From: Steroidobacteraceae bacterium | Lineage (GTDB): Bacteria > Pseudomonadota > Gammaproteobacteria > Steroidobacterales > Steroidobacteraceae | DNA: 42,359 nucleotides | Direction of reading: 5' to 3' | Assembly: GCA_027531255.1 (NCBI GenBank) | Contig: JAPZRU010000030.1 | Location: 1-42,359, forward strand | Shown here: one piece after another, positions 8,391 to 15,494 of the stretch | Numbering within the stretch: the stretch's first letter is position 1 | Layout of the letters: every line of letters starts with the position of its first letter | Program-made: the position numbers and the translations under genes | Notes under the pieces: generated by a model | What the model was told of the DNA's origin: nothing | The model's input: only the letters and a program-made list of their open reading frames with translations | Database searches by the model: none

Positions 8391-9289
8391 CGTTCGCGCG
8401 CGCCTCGCTGGTGCTGGTCCTCGCGCTCGCGGCTGTCGCCGCGGGCGCGCAGGGCCTCGCGCCGCTCCCGGCCGCGCGGCCGAACGTCGCGGTCGTGGAC
8501 CTCACGGGGACGCTCACGCCCGACCAGCTCGCCGCGCTCGAGCAGAAGATCGACGCCTTCGAGCAGCGCAAGGGCGCCGAGCTCGCGGTGCTGATGGTGC
8601 CGACCACGCAGCCCGAGGACATCGCGCAGTACGGCATCCGCGTCGCGGAGGCGTGGGGCGTCGGGCGCGGCGAGACCGACGACGGCGCGATCGTGCTGGT
8701 CGCCAAGGACGACCGCCGGATGCGCATCGAAGTCGGCTACGGGCTCGAGGGCGCGGTCACCGACCTCGCCGCCAACCGCATCCTCGACGAGTACATGCGG
8801 CCCGCGTTCCGCGCGGGCGACTACTACGCCGGCATCGACCAGGCGCTCGACCGGCTGATCCGCCTGATCGACGGCGAGGCGCTGCCGCCGCCGAAGACCC
8901 AGGAGTGGCAGCCGCGGTCCGGCGGCCTCGAGGTCGTGTTCCCGGTCCTGCTGATCGCGTTCCTGATCGCGGGGCCGATCCTCCGCCGCATCCTCGGGCG
9001 GCCGCTCGGCTCCGCGGCGACCGGCGGCGTCGCGGGCTTCCTCGCGTGGACGCTCGTCGGCGTGCTCGGCGTCGCGATCTTCGCGGGCGTGATCGCGTTC
9101 TTCTTCACGCTGGTCGGTGGCCTCGGCGGCAACCGCTGGTCCAGCGGGCGCCGCGGCGGTCGCGGCGGCTGGGGCGGCGGCGGCTACGGCGGTGGCGGCG
9201 GCTGGGGCGGCGGTGGAGGCGGGGGATTCGGTGGGGGAGGCTTCGGCGGTGGCGGGTTCGGCGGCGGCGGCGCGTCGGGAGGCTGGTGA
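8387..9289 (+). CDS. TPM-domain membrane protein with Gly-rich tail (YgcG-like)
   Basis: A 300-residue exported protein. The signal peptide (about 1-22, ending AAGAQG) is followed by a TPM domain (about 35-160) with VAVVDLTGTLTPDQLAALE, KGAELAVLMVPTT, VGRGETDDGAIVLVAKDDRRMRIEVGYGLEG, and a conserved helix near IDQALDRLI. Two membrane helices follow (about 185-202 and 210-245), then a tail of about 50 residues made almost only of Gly with Trp, Phe and Tyr (8-9 GGGG blocks). This layout is standard for YgcG-like proteins encoded beside LemA. The GTG start at 8387 is preferred because the signal peptide begins there. Biochemical function is uncertain; TPM domains have been linked to phosphatase activity and to envelope roles. 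Confidence 0.88.
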   Translation: MTFARASLVLVLALAAVAAGAQGLAPLPAARPNVAVVDLTGTLTPDQLAALEQKIDAFEQRKGAELAVLMVPTTQPEDIAQYGIRVAEAWGVGRGETDDGAIVLVAKDDRRMRIEVGYGLEGAVTDLAANRILDEYMRPAFRAGDYYAGIDQALDRLIRLIDGEALPPPKTQEWQPRSGGLEVVFPVLLIAFLIAGPILRRILGRPLGSAATGGVAGFLAWTLVGVLGVAIFAGVIAFFFTLVGGLGGNRWSSGRRGGRGGWGGGGYGGGGGWGGGGGGGFGGGGFGGGGFGGGGASGGW

Positions 9290-9290
9290 G

Positions 9291-9800
9291 ATGAACCGGT
9301 TCGCTCGCCTGTTCCGGCACCTCGTCGAGACGCGCTGGTCGATGCGCCGGCGGTTCTCGAGCGACGTGCTCGACCGCATCGAGGCCGCGGTCCGCGCCGC
9401 CGAGCGCACGCACCGCGCCGAGATCCGCATCGTCATCGAGACCGACCTCGACGCGTGGTCGATCCTCGCGGGCCGTCCGCCGCGCGACCGCGCGCTCGAA
9501 GTGTTCGCGACCAGCGGCGTCTGGGACACCGAAGAGAACAATGGCGTCCTGCTGTACGTGCTGTTCGCCGACCGGGACGTGGAGATCGTCGCGGACCGCG
9601 GCTACGCGGGTCGCGTGAGCGCGCCCGAGTGGGAGACCGTCTGTCGCGCGATGGAGCAGGAGTTCCGCGCGGCGCGCTGGTGCGAGGGCGTGATCGCGGG
9701 GGTGGAGGCGGCCTCCGCGATCGCCGCGCGGCACTACCCGGCGCGCGAGGGTGGGCGGGACGACCGCAACGAACTGTCCGATCGGCCGGCGCTGCTCTGA
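9291..9800 (+). CDS. Second TPM-domain protein, cytoplasmic-type
   Basis: A 169-residue protein starting 1 nt after the stop of the previous gene, so translation is probably coupled. No signal peptide or membrane helix is seen. The TPM-like domain includes IEAAVRAAERTHRAEIRIVIE, GVWDTEENNGVLLYVLFADRDVEIVADRGYAGRV and a final helix ending AASAIAARHYP. This matches the short TPM proteins that form the third gene in lemA-ygcG-like operons. The gene is followed within 12 nt by an 18-bp palindrome that probably ends the transcript. Function of this paralogue is unknown; it may work with the membrane TPM protein and LemA. Confidence 0.85.
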   Translation: MNRFARLFRHLVETRWSMRRRFSSDVLDRIEAAVRAAERTHRAEIRIVIETDLDAWSILAGRPPRDRALEVFATSGVWDTEENNGVLLYVLFADRDVEIVADRGYAGRVSAPEWETVCRAMEQEFRAARWCEGVIAGVEAASAIAARHYPAREGGRDDRNELSDRPALL

Positions 9801-9811
9801 AGCCGGTGGAT

Positions 9812-9829
9812 GCCGCCCGATCGGGCGGC
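9812..9829 (+). terminator. Palindromic terminator candidate after the lemA/TPM operon
   Basis: GCCGCCCGATCGGGCGGC is a perfect 18-nt palindrome placed 12 nt after the TPM stop and followed by the moderately T-rich CTCATTCAT. It likely ends the three-gene lemA operon. Confidence 0.55.
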
Positions 9830-9842
9830 CTCATTCATCCTG

Positions 9843-10151
9843 ATGAGTCGCCCGATTGGACGCTTCGCGCGCTCGCCTCGCGCCAGCGCGCCGGGTTTCG
9901 TGGCGGCGCCCGTCGCCGTGACGGTCGTGTCGAACGCGGGCGATCTCGAACTCACGATCCCTCCCGGGCCGAGAATCGTCGGTTCGAACAGCAGTGGGCT
10001 GTCCTTCGCCGCCTCGGGCGCGATCCGCGTCGGTTTCCGCGGCGACCTGCTGCCTGCCGGCGTCGGCGTCGACTACACCCCCGCGCTCGTCGTCCGCGCA
10101 ACGGGTCCCTACGACCCGTCCGGTGCGATCACCGGTTCGCCGCAGCCCTGA
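9843..10151 (+). CDS. Hypothetical protein, 102 aa, doubtful
   Basis: Not recognised. It fills the otherwise empty 363-bp gap between the TPM gene and the L,D-transpeptidase. The frame has strong G/C bias at third positions, which supports coding. The product has a basic, Arg-rich first 20 residues, then a beta-strand-like stretch (VTVVSNAGDLELTIPPGPRI) with many Gly, Val and Pro and no clear motif. The ATG at 9843 has no good ribosome site; an earlier ATG at 9810 overlaps the palindrome and is less likely. It could be a genuine small protein, a fragment of a decayed gene, or chance. Confidence 0.35.
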   Translation: MSRPIGRFARSPRASAPGFVAAPVAVTVVSNAGDLELTIPPGPRIVGSNSSGLSFAASGAIRVGFRGDLLPAGVGVDYTPALVVRATGPYDPSGAITGSPQP

Positions 10152-10157
10152 CATAAT
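10152..10157 (+). promoter_or_regulatory. Putative -10 element CATAAT abutting the L,D-transpeptidase start
   Basis: CATAAT ends only 6 nt before the ATG at 10164. If it is a real -10 box, transcription would begin at or next to the start codon, giving a leaderless mRNA. No convincing -35 box is present. Confidence 0.35.
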
Positions 10158-10163
10158 CGGGGC

Positions 10164-11453
10164 ATGAACGATCCCGTCGAGACGAACGTAGCGCCTCGCG
10201 ACGCAGCCCGCCGCGCTTCGAGGGCCCTGGGAGCGCTGGCACCGGTGTTCGTCCTCGCACTGGCCTCCGGCTGCGCGGCGCTGAAGCCCGCCGAAGCCCC
10301 GCCCGCCGTCGAAGCCCCGCCCCCCGAACCGCCGCTGCCTGCCCCGGTCGCGACGCACCGCTTCACGATCGACCCCGCGCGCGACCACGTCGTCGGCGAG
10401 GTCCAGGTCGTCAAGGTCGGCGCCGACGACACGTTCCCGGACATCGCGCGCCGCTTCAACGTCGGCTACGAGGAACTGGTCCGCGCGAACCCGGGCGTCG
10501 ATCCGTGGCTGCCGGGCGAGGGGCGCGAACTGGTCGTGCCGACGCGGTTCATCCTCCCGGACGCGCCGCGCGAGGGCGTGGTCGTCAACGTCGCGGCGAT
10601 GCGCCTGTTCTACTACCCGAAGCGCAAGCCGAACGAGCCGCAGGTCGTGATCACGCACCCGATCGGCATCGGCAAGGTCGGGTGGCGCACGCCCGAGGGC
10701 GTGACGAAGATCGTCTCGCGCACGCAGAACCCTACGTGGACGCCGCCGGCCTCGGTGCGGCGCGAGCACCTGAAGCGGGGCGAGAAGCTGCCGCCGCGCG
10801 TGCCGCCGGGGCCGGACAACCCGCTCGGCGCGCACATGTTCCGGCTCGGCTGGCCGAGCTACCTGATCCACGGCACGAACAAGCCGCCGGGCGTCGGCAT
10901 GCGCTCGAGCCACGGCTGCATCCGGATGTACCCGGAGGACATCGAGGAGCTGTTCGACGCGATCCCGATCGGCACGCAGGTGCGGATCGTCAACCAGCCC
11001 TACTTGCTCGGGTGGCGGGACGAGAAGCTGTACGTGCAGGCCTACGGCGCACTGGAGGACGACAGGCGCGACTGGGAACACGGTCCGAAGTCGCTGCTGA
11101 AGCGCGCCGCGAAGTCGAAGAGCCCGCTGTGGCAGAAGATCCGCGCGCACGACGCCGACATCGACTGGGAACTCGCGCGTGCGCAGTCCGACACGCCGCG
11201 CGGCATACCCGTGCCCGTGATGAGGGCGGTGCCCGGTTCGGTGGACGCGGTGGTCGCAGCCGCGCGTCGCGTGCGCAACGTGCTGCCCGACGGCGCCACC
11301 TGGGACGGCGGCCAGCAGAGCCTCGTCAGCGAGGCGCAGTTCGAGGCGCTGCTCGGCGATCGCGAGCCTGCGCCCGTGCAGGCGCAGTCGTTGCCGGTTC
11401 CCGCCGCGGGCGGCGGCGGGGGCGGCTCGCGGCGCGTGGCCGAGCCTCGCTGA
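10164..11453 (+). CDS. L,D-transpeptidase lipoprotein with LysM-like domain
   Basis: A periplasmic cell-wall enzyme forming 3-3 crosslinks or attaching proteins to peptidoglycan. The lipoprotein signal ends ALASGC (Cys 37), followed by a Pro/Ala linker. A LysM-like peptidoglycan-binding part (about 78-132) includes DDTFPDIARRFNVGYEELVRANPGVDPWLP. The YkuD catalytic domain (about 138-275) holds the active-site motif with His236 (HGTNKP) and SHGCIRM, giving catalytic Cys252 and His250. This fits the ErfK/YbiS group. An extra C-terminal region of about 150 residues (275-429), ending in a Gly run, has no motif I recognise. The short upstream spacing (GGGGC then ATG) is either a weak ribosome site or a leaderless start. 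Confidence 0.92.
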   Translation: MNDPVETNVAPRDAARRASRALGALAPVFVLALASGCAALKPAEAPPAVEAPPPEPPLPAPVATHRFTIDPARDHVVGEVQVVKVGADDTFPDIARRFNVGYEELVRANPGVDPWLPGEGRELVVPTRFILPDAPREGVVVNVAAMRLFYYPKRKPNEPQVVITHPIGIGKVGWRTPEGVTKIVSRTQNPTWTPPASVRREHLKRGEKLPPRVPPGPDNPLGAHMFRLGWPSYLIHGTNKPPGVGMRSSHGCIRMYPEDIEELFDAIPIGTQVRIVNQPYLLGWRDEKLYVQAYGALEDDRRDWEHGPKSLLKRAAKSKSPLWQKIRAHDADIDWELARAQSDTPRGIPVPVMRAVPGSVDAVVAAARRVRNVLPDGATWDGGQQSLVSEAQFEALLGDREPAPVQAQSLPVPAAGGGGGGSRRVAEPR

Positions 11454-11455
11454 TC

Positions 11456-11488
11456 GGGCGCGTCGCGCCCGCTCGCGCCGGGGCGAGC
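11456..11488 (+). terminator. Tandem hairpins after the L,D-transpeptidase gene
   Basis: Two adjacent short hairpins follow the stop codon: GGGCGC/GCGCCC with a 3-nt loop (11456-11470), then GCTCGC/GCGAGC with a 6-nt loop (11471-11488). There is no T-run, so this is a weak terminator call. Confidence 0.35.
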
Positions 11489-11542
11489 GAGGCAACAGGG
11501 TCGCCGCATGCGTCGGCGGGGGAAACGACCGCGCTCGAGCCG

Positions 11543-11548
11543 TACGAT
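11543..11548 (+). promoter_or_regulatory. Putative -10 element TACGAT for the M1 peptidase
   Basis: TACGAT lies 43 nt before the GTG start at 11592, within a TACGATAGGTGCC context like other -10 candidates in this window. No clear -35 box is seen. Confidence 0.3.
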
Positions 11549-11591
11549 AGGTGCCCGACGTGACGCCGTCTTTGCATCCCCGGAGATTCCC

Positions 11592-13565
11592 GTGGCCCCG
11601 TTCCGTGCCCGCGCCGCTCGTCCGCACGCCGTCCCGCAGCCGCGGCGTACCCTGGCGCTGCTCGTCCCCGGACTCGTCCTCGCGCTCTGCGGCTTCGGCG
11701 CGGCGCAGGTCGTCGCAGCCGCGGCGGCGCCCGGCGTGAGGCCCGCCCTCGGCACGCCCGCGGGGCTCGAGCCCGCGCGGGACTACCACACCTACGCCAA
11801 CACGCACGAGTTCCGCGTCCAGCACCTCGACCTCGCACTCGACGTGGACTTCGAGGCGAAGCGCCTCTCCGGGGCCGTGGACCTGCGTCTCGAGCGGCTC
11901 GCCGCGGAGGCCGACCGCGTCGTGCTGGACACGAACGGGCTCGTGATCCGGCGCGCGTGGCTCGTCGACGGCGAAGCCGTGCAGCCGCTCGAGTTCCGGC
12001 TGGACGACGGCATTCCCGTGCTCGGCCGGCCGCTGGTGCTGACGCTGCCCGAATCCGTGCGCGGCCGCTCGCCGCTGACGGTGCGCATCTCGTACCAGAC
12101 CACGCCGCAGGCGCAGGGCCTGCAGTGGCTGACGCCGGCGCAGACCGCCGGCAAGCGGCATCCGTTCCTGTTCTCGCAGTCGCAGTCGATCTACGCGCGC
12201 ACCTGGATCCCGCTGCAGGACACGCCGCAGGTGCGCTACACCTACACCGCGCGGATCACGACGCCGAAGGCGCTGCGCGCGGTGATGGGCGCGGTCAACG
12301 ATGCGGCCGCGCCGCTCGACGGCGACTTCGCCTTCGAGATGCCGCAGCCGATCCCGTCGTACCTGATGGCGATCGCGGTCGGCGAGCTCGAGTTCCGCGC
12401 CACCGGTCCGCGCAGCGGCGTCTACGCCGAGCCGTCGGTCGTCGAGCGCGCCGCGCGCGAGTTCGTCGACACCGAACGCATGATCGAGGCGGGCGAGCGG
12501 CTGTTCGGGCCGTACCGTTGGGGCCGCTACGACATCCTCGTGCTGCCGCCGAGCTTCCCGTACGGCGGCATGGAGAACCCGCGACTGACCTTCGCGACGC
12601 CGACCATCCTCGCGGGCGACCGCAGCCTCGTCGCGCTGATCGCGCACGAGCTGGCGCACTCGTGGTCCGGCAACCTCGTGACCAACGCCTCGTGGCGCGA
12701 CTTCTGGCTGAACGAAGGCTTCACGGTGTTCGCGGAGTCGAAGATCCAGGGCGAACTCTACGGCGCGGCGCGCCGCGCGCAGGAAGACGCGCTCGGCGCG
12801 CAGTCGCTGGTTCGCGAGCTCGCGAGGCTCGCGCCGCGCGACCAGGTGCTCGCGGTGGACCTGCGCGAGCGGGGCCCCGAGGAGGGCTTCACGCCGATCC
12901 CGTACGAGAAAGGTCGCTTCTTCCTGAACTGGCTGGAGTCGCGCGCCGGCGAGGAGCGCTTCATGGCCTGGCTGCGCGGCTACTTCGACCACTTCGCGTT
13001 CCGCAGCCTGCACACCGAGCAGTTCCTCGAGTACCTCGAGGCGACGCTCGTGGCGCGGTCGGAAGGCCGCATCCGGATGGACGAGGTGCGCGAGTGGGTG
13101 TACGGACCGGGCTTGCCGCAGGGCGCGGTGCTCGCGACCTCCGACGCGTTCGAGCGCGTGGACGCCGAGCGGGGCCGCTTCCTCGCCGGCACGCCGGCCG
13201 CGGCACTCGCGACGCAGGGCTGGACGACCCAGCAGTGGCAGCACTTCCTGGACGGCATGCCGAGGACGCTGGCGCGCGCGCAGCTCGGTGAGCTCGACGC
13301 GGCGTTCGGCTTCACGCGCTCCGACAACGCGGAGATCGAGTTCAGCTGGTTCCGCAACGTGATCCGCAACCGCTACGAGCCCGCCTACGCGCGGCTCGAG
13401 CAGTACCTCGTCGGCATCGGGCGGCGGAAGCTGATCAAGCCGCTGTACGAGGACCTGATGGCGACCGGCGCCGAGAACGCGGCGTTCGCGCGGCGGGTCT
13501 ATGCGCTCGCGCGACCCGGCTACCACCCGATCGCGCAGACCTCGATCGACGCGGTCGTGAAGTAG
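11592..13565 (+). CDS. M1-family zinc metallopeptidase (aminopeptidase / LTA4-hydrolase-like)
   Basis: A 657-residue secreted or periplasmic aminopeptidase. The N-terminus has an Arg-rich stretch followed by a hydrophobic signal segment (about 18-45). The beta-rich N-domain (about 60-250) is followed by the exopeptidase motif GGMEN (325-329) and the zinc site HELAH (352-356) with the third ligand Glu375 in FWLNEGF. The C-terminal all-helical region (about 500-657) resembles the leukotriene-A4-hydrolase C-domain found in one M1 branch. The GTG at 11592 is chosen because CGGAGA lies about 6 nt upstream and the signal peptide starts there; the frame is open about 28 codons further up. It probably removes N-terminal residues from imported or envelope peptides. 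Confidence 0.9.
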   Translation: MAPFRARAARPHAVPQPRRTLALLVPGLVLALCGFGAAQVVAAAAAPGVRPALGTPAGLEPARDYHTYANTHEFRVQHLDLALDVDFEAKRLSGAVDLRLERLAAEADRVVLDTNGLVIRRAWLVDGEAVQPLEFRLDDGIPVLGRPLVLTLPESVRGRSPLTVRISYQTTPQAQGLQWLTPAQTAGKRHPFLFSQSQSIYARTWIPLQDTPQVRYTYTARITTPKALRAVMGAVNDAAAPLDGDFAFEMPQPIPSYLMAIAVGELEFRATGPRSGVYAEPSVVERAAREFVDTERMIEAGERLFGPYRWGRYDILVLPPSFPYGGMENPRLTFATPTILAGDRSLVALIAHELAHSWSGNLVTNASWRDFWLNEGFTVFAESKIQGELYGAARRAQEDALGAQSLVRELARLAPRDQVLAVDLRERGPEEGFTPIPYEKGRFFLNWLESRAGEERFMAWLRGYFDHFAFRSLHTEQFLEYLEATLVARSEGRIRMDEVREWVYGPGLPQGAVLATSDAFERVDAERGRFLAGTPAAALATQGWTTQQWQHFLDGMPRTLARAQLGELDAAFGFTRSDNAEIEFSWFRNVIRNRYEPAYARLEQYLVGIGRRKLIKPLYEDLMATGAENAAFARRVYALARPGYHPIAQTSIDAVVK

Positions 13566-13688
13566 CGGAGGCGGGGTCGATGCCTGCGCTCGCCCCGGCA
13601 CCCGCGTGCCGGAGCGCCGCGGGCGTCATACGGCCGTCATGCGTCGCGGTCAGCATCCGCGCGCCTGTCGGTTCTCCGCGAGGTCCGC

Positions 13689-14942
13689 TTGCGCATCCTG
13701 ATGGTCTCGGACGTCAGCTTTCCGCGCGTCAACGGCGTCTCCACGTCGATCCAGACCTTCAGGCGCAGCCTCGCCGAACTCGGCCACGAGTCCGTGCTGG
13801 TCGCCCCCGACTACGCGGAGGGAGGCGGTCCCCGCGTCACGGCGGCGGGCCCGGACGAGCGCACCGTCCCCGCGGTCGACGCCGACGGCCTCGAGTGCGT
13901 GCGCGTGCGGGCGCGTCCCGTGCCGCGCGACCCCGAGGACCGGCTGATGCGCCACGGCGACGTGGTGGCGCTCGCCGACCGGCTCGCCGCCCGTCGCTTC
14001 GACGTGCTCCACGTGCACACGCCGTTCGTCGCCCACTACGCCGGGATCGCGCTCGCGCGCCGGCTCGGCCTGCCGGTCGTCGAGACCTACCACACCTTCT
14101 TCGAGGAATACCTGCACCACTACGTGCCGCTGCTGCCGCGCGCGCTGACGCGCTACGCGGCCCGGGCGTTCACGCGCAGCCAGTGCCGGCAGGTGGACGC
14201 GCTGGTCGTGCCCTCGGGCCAGATGCTGGCGACGCTGCGCGGCTACGGTGTCGCGACGCGCGCCGAGGTGCTGCCGACCGGCATCGACCTGGCGCGCTTC
14301 GCCGGGGGCGACGGCGCGGCCTTCCGCCGCGCGCACGGCATCCCGCCGGACCGGCCGGTGCTGGTGCACATCTCGCGCGTCGCGCACGAGAAGAACATCG
14401 ACTTCGTGCTGCGCGCGGTCGCGCAGGTGCGGCGCGAGGTGCCGGACGTGCTGCTGGTGATCGCGGGGGAGGGGCCGGCCGTGCCGCACGTGCGGCGGCT
14501 GGCGCGCGAGCTGGGGCTCGAGTCCCACGTGCTGTTCGTCGGCTACCTGGACCGCGGCACCACGCTGCTCGACTGCTACCGCGCCGGCGACGCGTTCGTG
14601 TTCGCCTCGCGCACCGAGACGCAGGGGCTCGTGCTGCTCGAGGCGCTGGCGCTCGGCGTGCCGGTGGTCTCGACCGCGGTGATGGGCACGGCCGACGTAC
14701 TGCGCGACGCCCGCGGGGCGCGCGTCGCGCCCGACGACGAGACCGGGTTCGCGCGGGCCTGCGTCGAGGTGCTGCGCGACCCCGAATTGCGCGGCCGGCT
14801 GGCCGCGAACGCGCCCCGGGACTCGCAGGCCTGGTCGGCGGTCGCGATGGCGGAGCGTCTCGCGCAGCTCTACGCGGAGCTCGCGGCGGCGCGCGGCCGG
14901 GTGGTGGACGACCCACCGGGCGCCGCGGTGCCGGCGGAGTAG
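13689..14942 (+). CDS. GT4-family glycosyltransferase
   Basis: A 417-residue GT-B retaining glycosyltransferase. The N-terminal domain starts RILMVSDVSFPRVNGVSTS, typical of the group that includes mannosyl- and glucosyl-transferases for glycolipids and polysaccharides. The C-terminal nucleotide-sugar domain (about 205-380) contains the ISRVAHEKNIDFVL segment (a K in place of the usual basic helix), VIAGEGPAVPHVRRLA and the donor-binding motif ETQGLVLLEALALGVPVV, with the E-x7-E pattern. The start is TTG at 13689, where homology with family N-termini begins; no better start lies upstream. The acceptor is unknown. It lies alone between the M1 peptidase and the sheath region. Confidence 0.88.
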   Translation: MRILMVSDVSFPRVNGVSTSIQTFRRSLAELGHESVLVAPDYAEGGGPRVTAAGPDERTVPAVDADGLECVRVRARPVPRDPEDRLMRHGDVVALADRLAARRFDVLHVHTPFVAHYAGIALARRLGLPVVETYHTFFEEYLHHYVPLLPRALTRYAARAFTRSQCRQVDALVVPSGQMLATLRGYGVATRAEVLPTGIDLARFAGGDGAAFRRAHGIPPDRPVLVHISRVAHEKNIDFVLRAVAQVRREVPDVLLVIAGEGPAVPHVRRLARELGLESHVLFVGYLDRGTTLLDCYRAGDAFVFASRTETQGLVLLEALALGVPVVSTAVMGTADVLRDARGARVAPDDETGFARACVEVLRDPELRGRLAANAPRDSQAWSAVAMAERLAQLYAELAAARGRVVDDPPGAAVPAE

Positions 14943-14950
14943 TTCGCCGC

Positions 14951-14956
14951 TATAGT
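14951..14956 (+). promoter_or_regulatory. Putative -10 element TATAGT for the 55-aa gene
   Basis: TATAGT in the context CTATAGTCGCAGGCC lies about 68 nt before the GTG at 15025, directly after the glycosyltransferase stop. It is the only such site in this intergenic region. The -35 region is poor. Confidence 0.35.
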
Positions 14957-15024
14957 CGCAGGCCCCGGCGGCGACTCGAAGCGCGTCCCGCTCGCGGGAT
15001 CAGCGTTCCGATCCGGAGAAGCCC

Positions 15025-15192
15025 GTGCCGACCGAGTGGCTGAAAGTGATGCTCGACGAGATCGCCCGCAAGCGTGACGACGCGCAGCGGGCGCGCGAGG
15101 AACTGGCGAACCGCGCCAAGGCGCACGAGCCGCTGCCGCCGGACGCCCCGGCGAGCGCCGCGGCACGTCGGGACCCTGCCTCCGCGACGTGA
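15025..15192 (+). CDS. Small coiled-coil-like protein, 55 aa, unknown function
   Basis: Not assigned. The product starts MPTEWLKVMLDEIARKRDDA (with GTG read as Met) and has a charged heptad-like helix of about 35 residues, followed by a Pro/Ala tail. GGAGA sits 7 nt before the GTG and a TATAGT box lies upstream, so it is likely a genuine short gene. It lacks a signal peptide and membrane segment. It stands about 300 bp before the tail-sheath-like gene in the same direction, with only a decayed propeller fragment between. Whether it belongs functionally to the sheath gene is unknown. Confidence 0.65.
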   Translation: MPTEWLKVMLDEIARKRDDAQRAREELANRAKAHEPLPPDAPASAAARRDPASAT

Positions 15193-15326
15193 GTTCGTCC
15201 GTGCCGCGCCGGCTCACGCGCCGCCGAGGCCGCCGGCGACATGCAGTTGGCCGCGGTGACGGCTGAGAGCCGCGCGACGCCGCCGCTGCAGGGCGTCGGC
15301 CACGCGCGTTCCAAGGTCACCGGTCC

Positions 15327-15431
15327 GGCATCTCGCCGGACGGCTGCCGCCTCTACTTCAGTTCGCAGCGCGGGGCCAGCGGCCGCAACGAGGACGGTGT
15401 CACCTTCGAGGTGGGCGGACCCTTCGCCTGA
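15327..15431 (+). pseudogene. Remnant of a PD40/WD40-like beta-propeller protein
   Basis: The frame GISPDGCRLYFSSQRG followed by NEDGVTFEVGGPFA and a stop resembles one TolB/PD40 propeller blade (SPDG-x-LYFSS). No coding start precedes it: the upstream reading frame quickly loses similarity. It is a 3' fragment of a lost gene lying between the 55-aa gene and the sheath gene. The remaining ~135 nt on its left (15193-15326) show nothing else I can identify. Confidence 0.45.
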
Positions 15432-15460
15432 GCGCTCGCCAGCGTTTGTCGCCGTTGTGC

Positions 15461-15466
15461 TACGCT
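15461..15466 (+). promoter_or_regulatory. Putative -10 element TACGCT before the sheath-like gene
   Basis: TACGCT in GTGCTACGCTCCCGCG lies 28 nt before the TTG start at 15495, a normal distance for a promoter. No clear -35 box was found. Confidence 0.3.
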
Positions 15467-15494
15467 CCCGCGAATTCCACGGGGGATCAGCGGC

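Noticed and set aside
9140-9285. Short GGC-rich tandem repeats as a CRISPR or regulatory repeat
   Set aside because: They are in frame and encode the Gly-rich tail typical of YgcG-like proteins; there are no spacers.
8391-9294. LemA extended by about 300 residues to 9294
   Set aside because: The extension is a shifted reading of the TPM gene with Arg/Gly/Ala-rich noise. A frameshift near the lemA end explains it better.
9831-13601. A 1256-codon open frame on the minus strand across the transpeptidase and M1 genes
   Set aside because: It is antisense to two well-recognised genes, consists of Arg/His/Val/Ala-rich low-information sequence, and arises because stop codons are rare in very GC-rich DNA.
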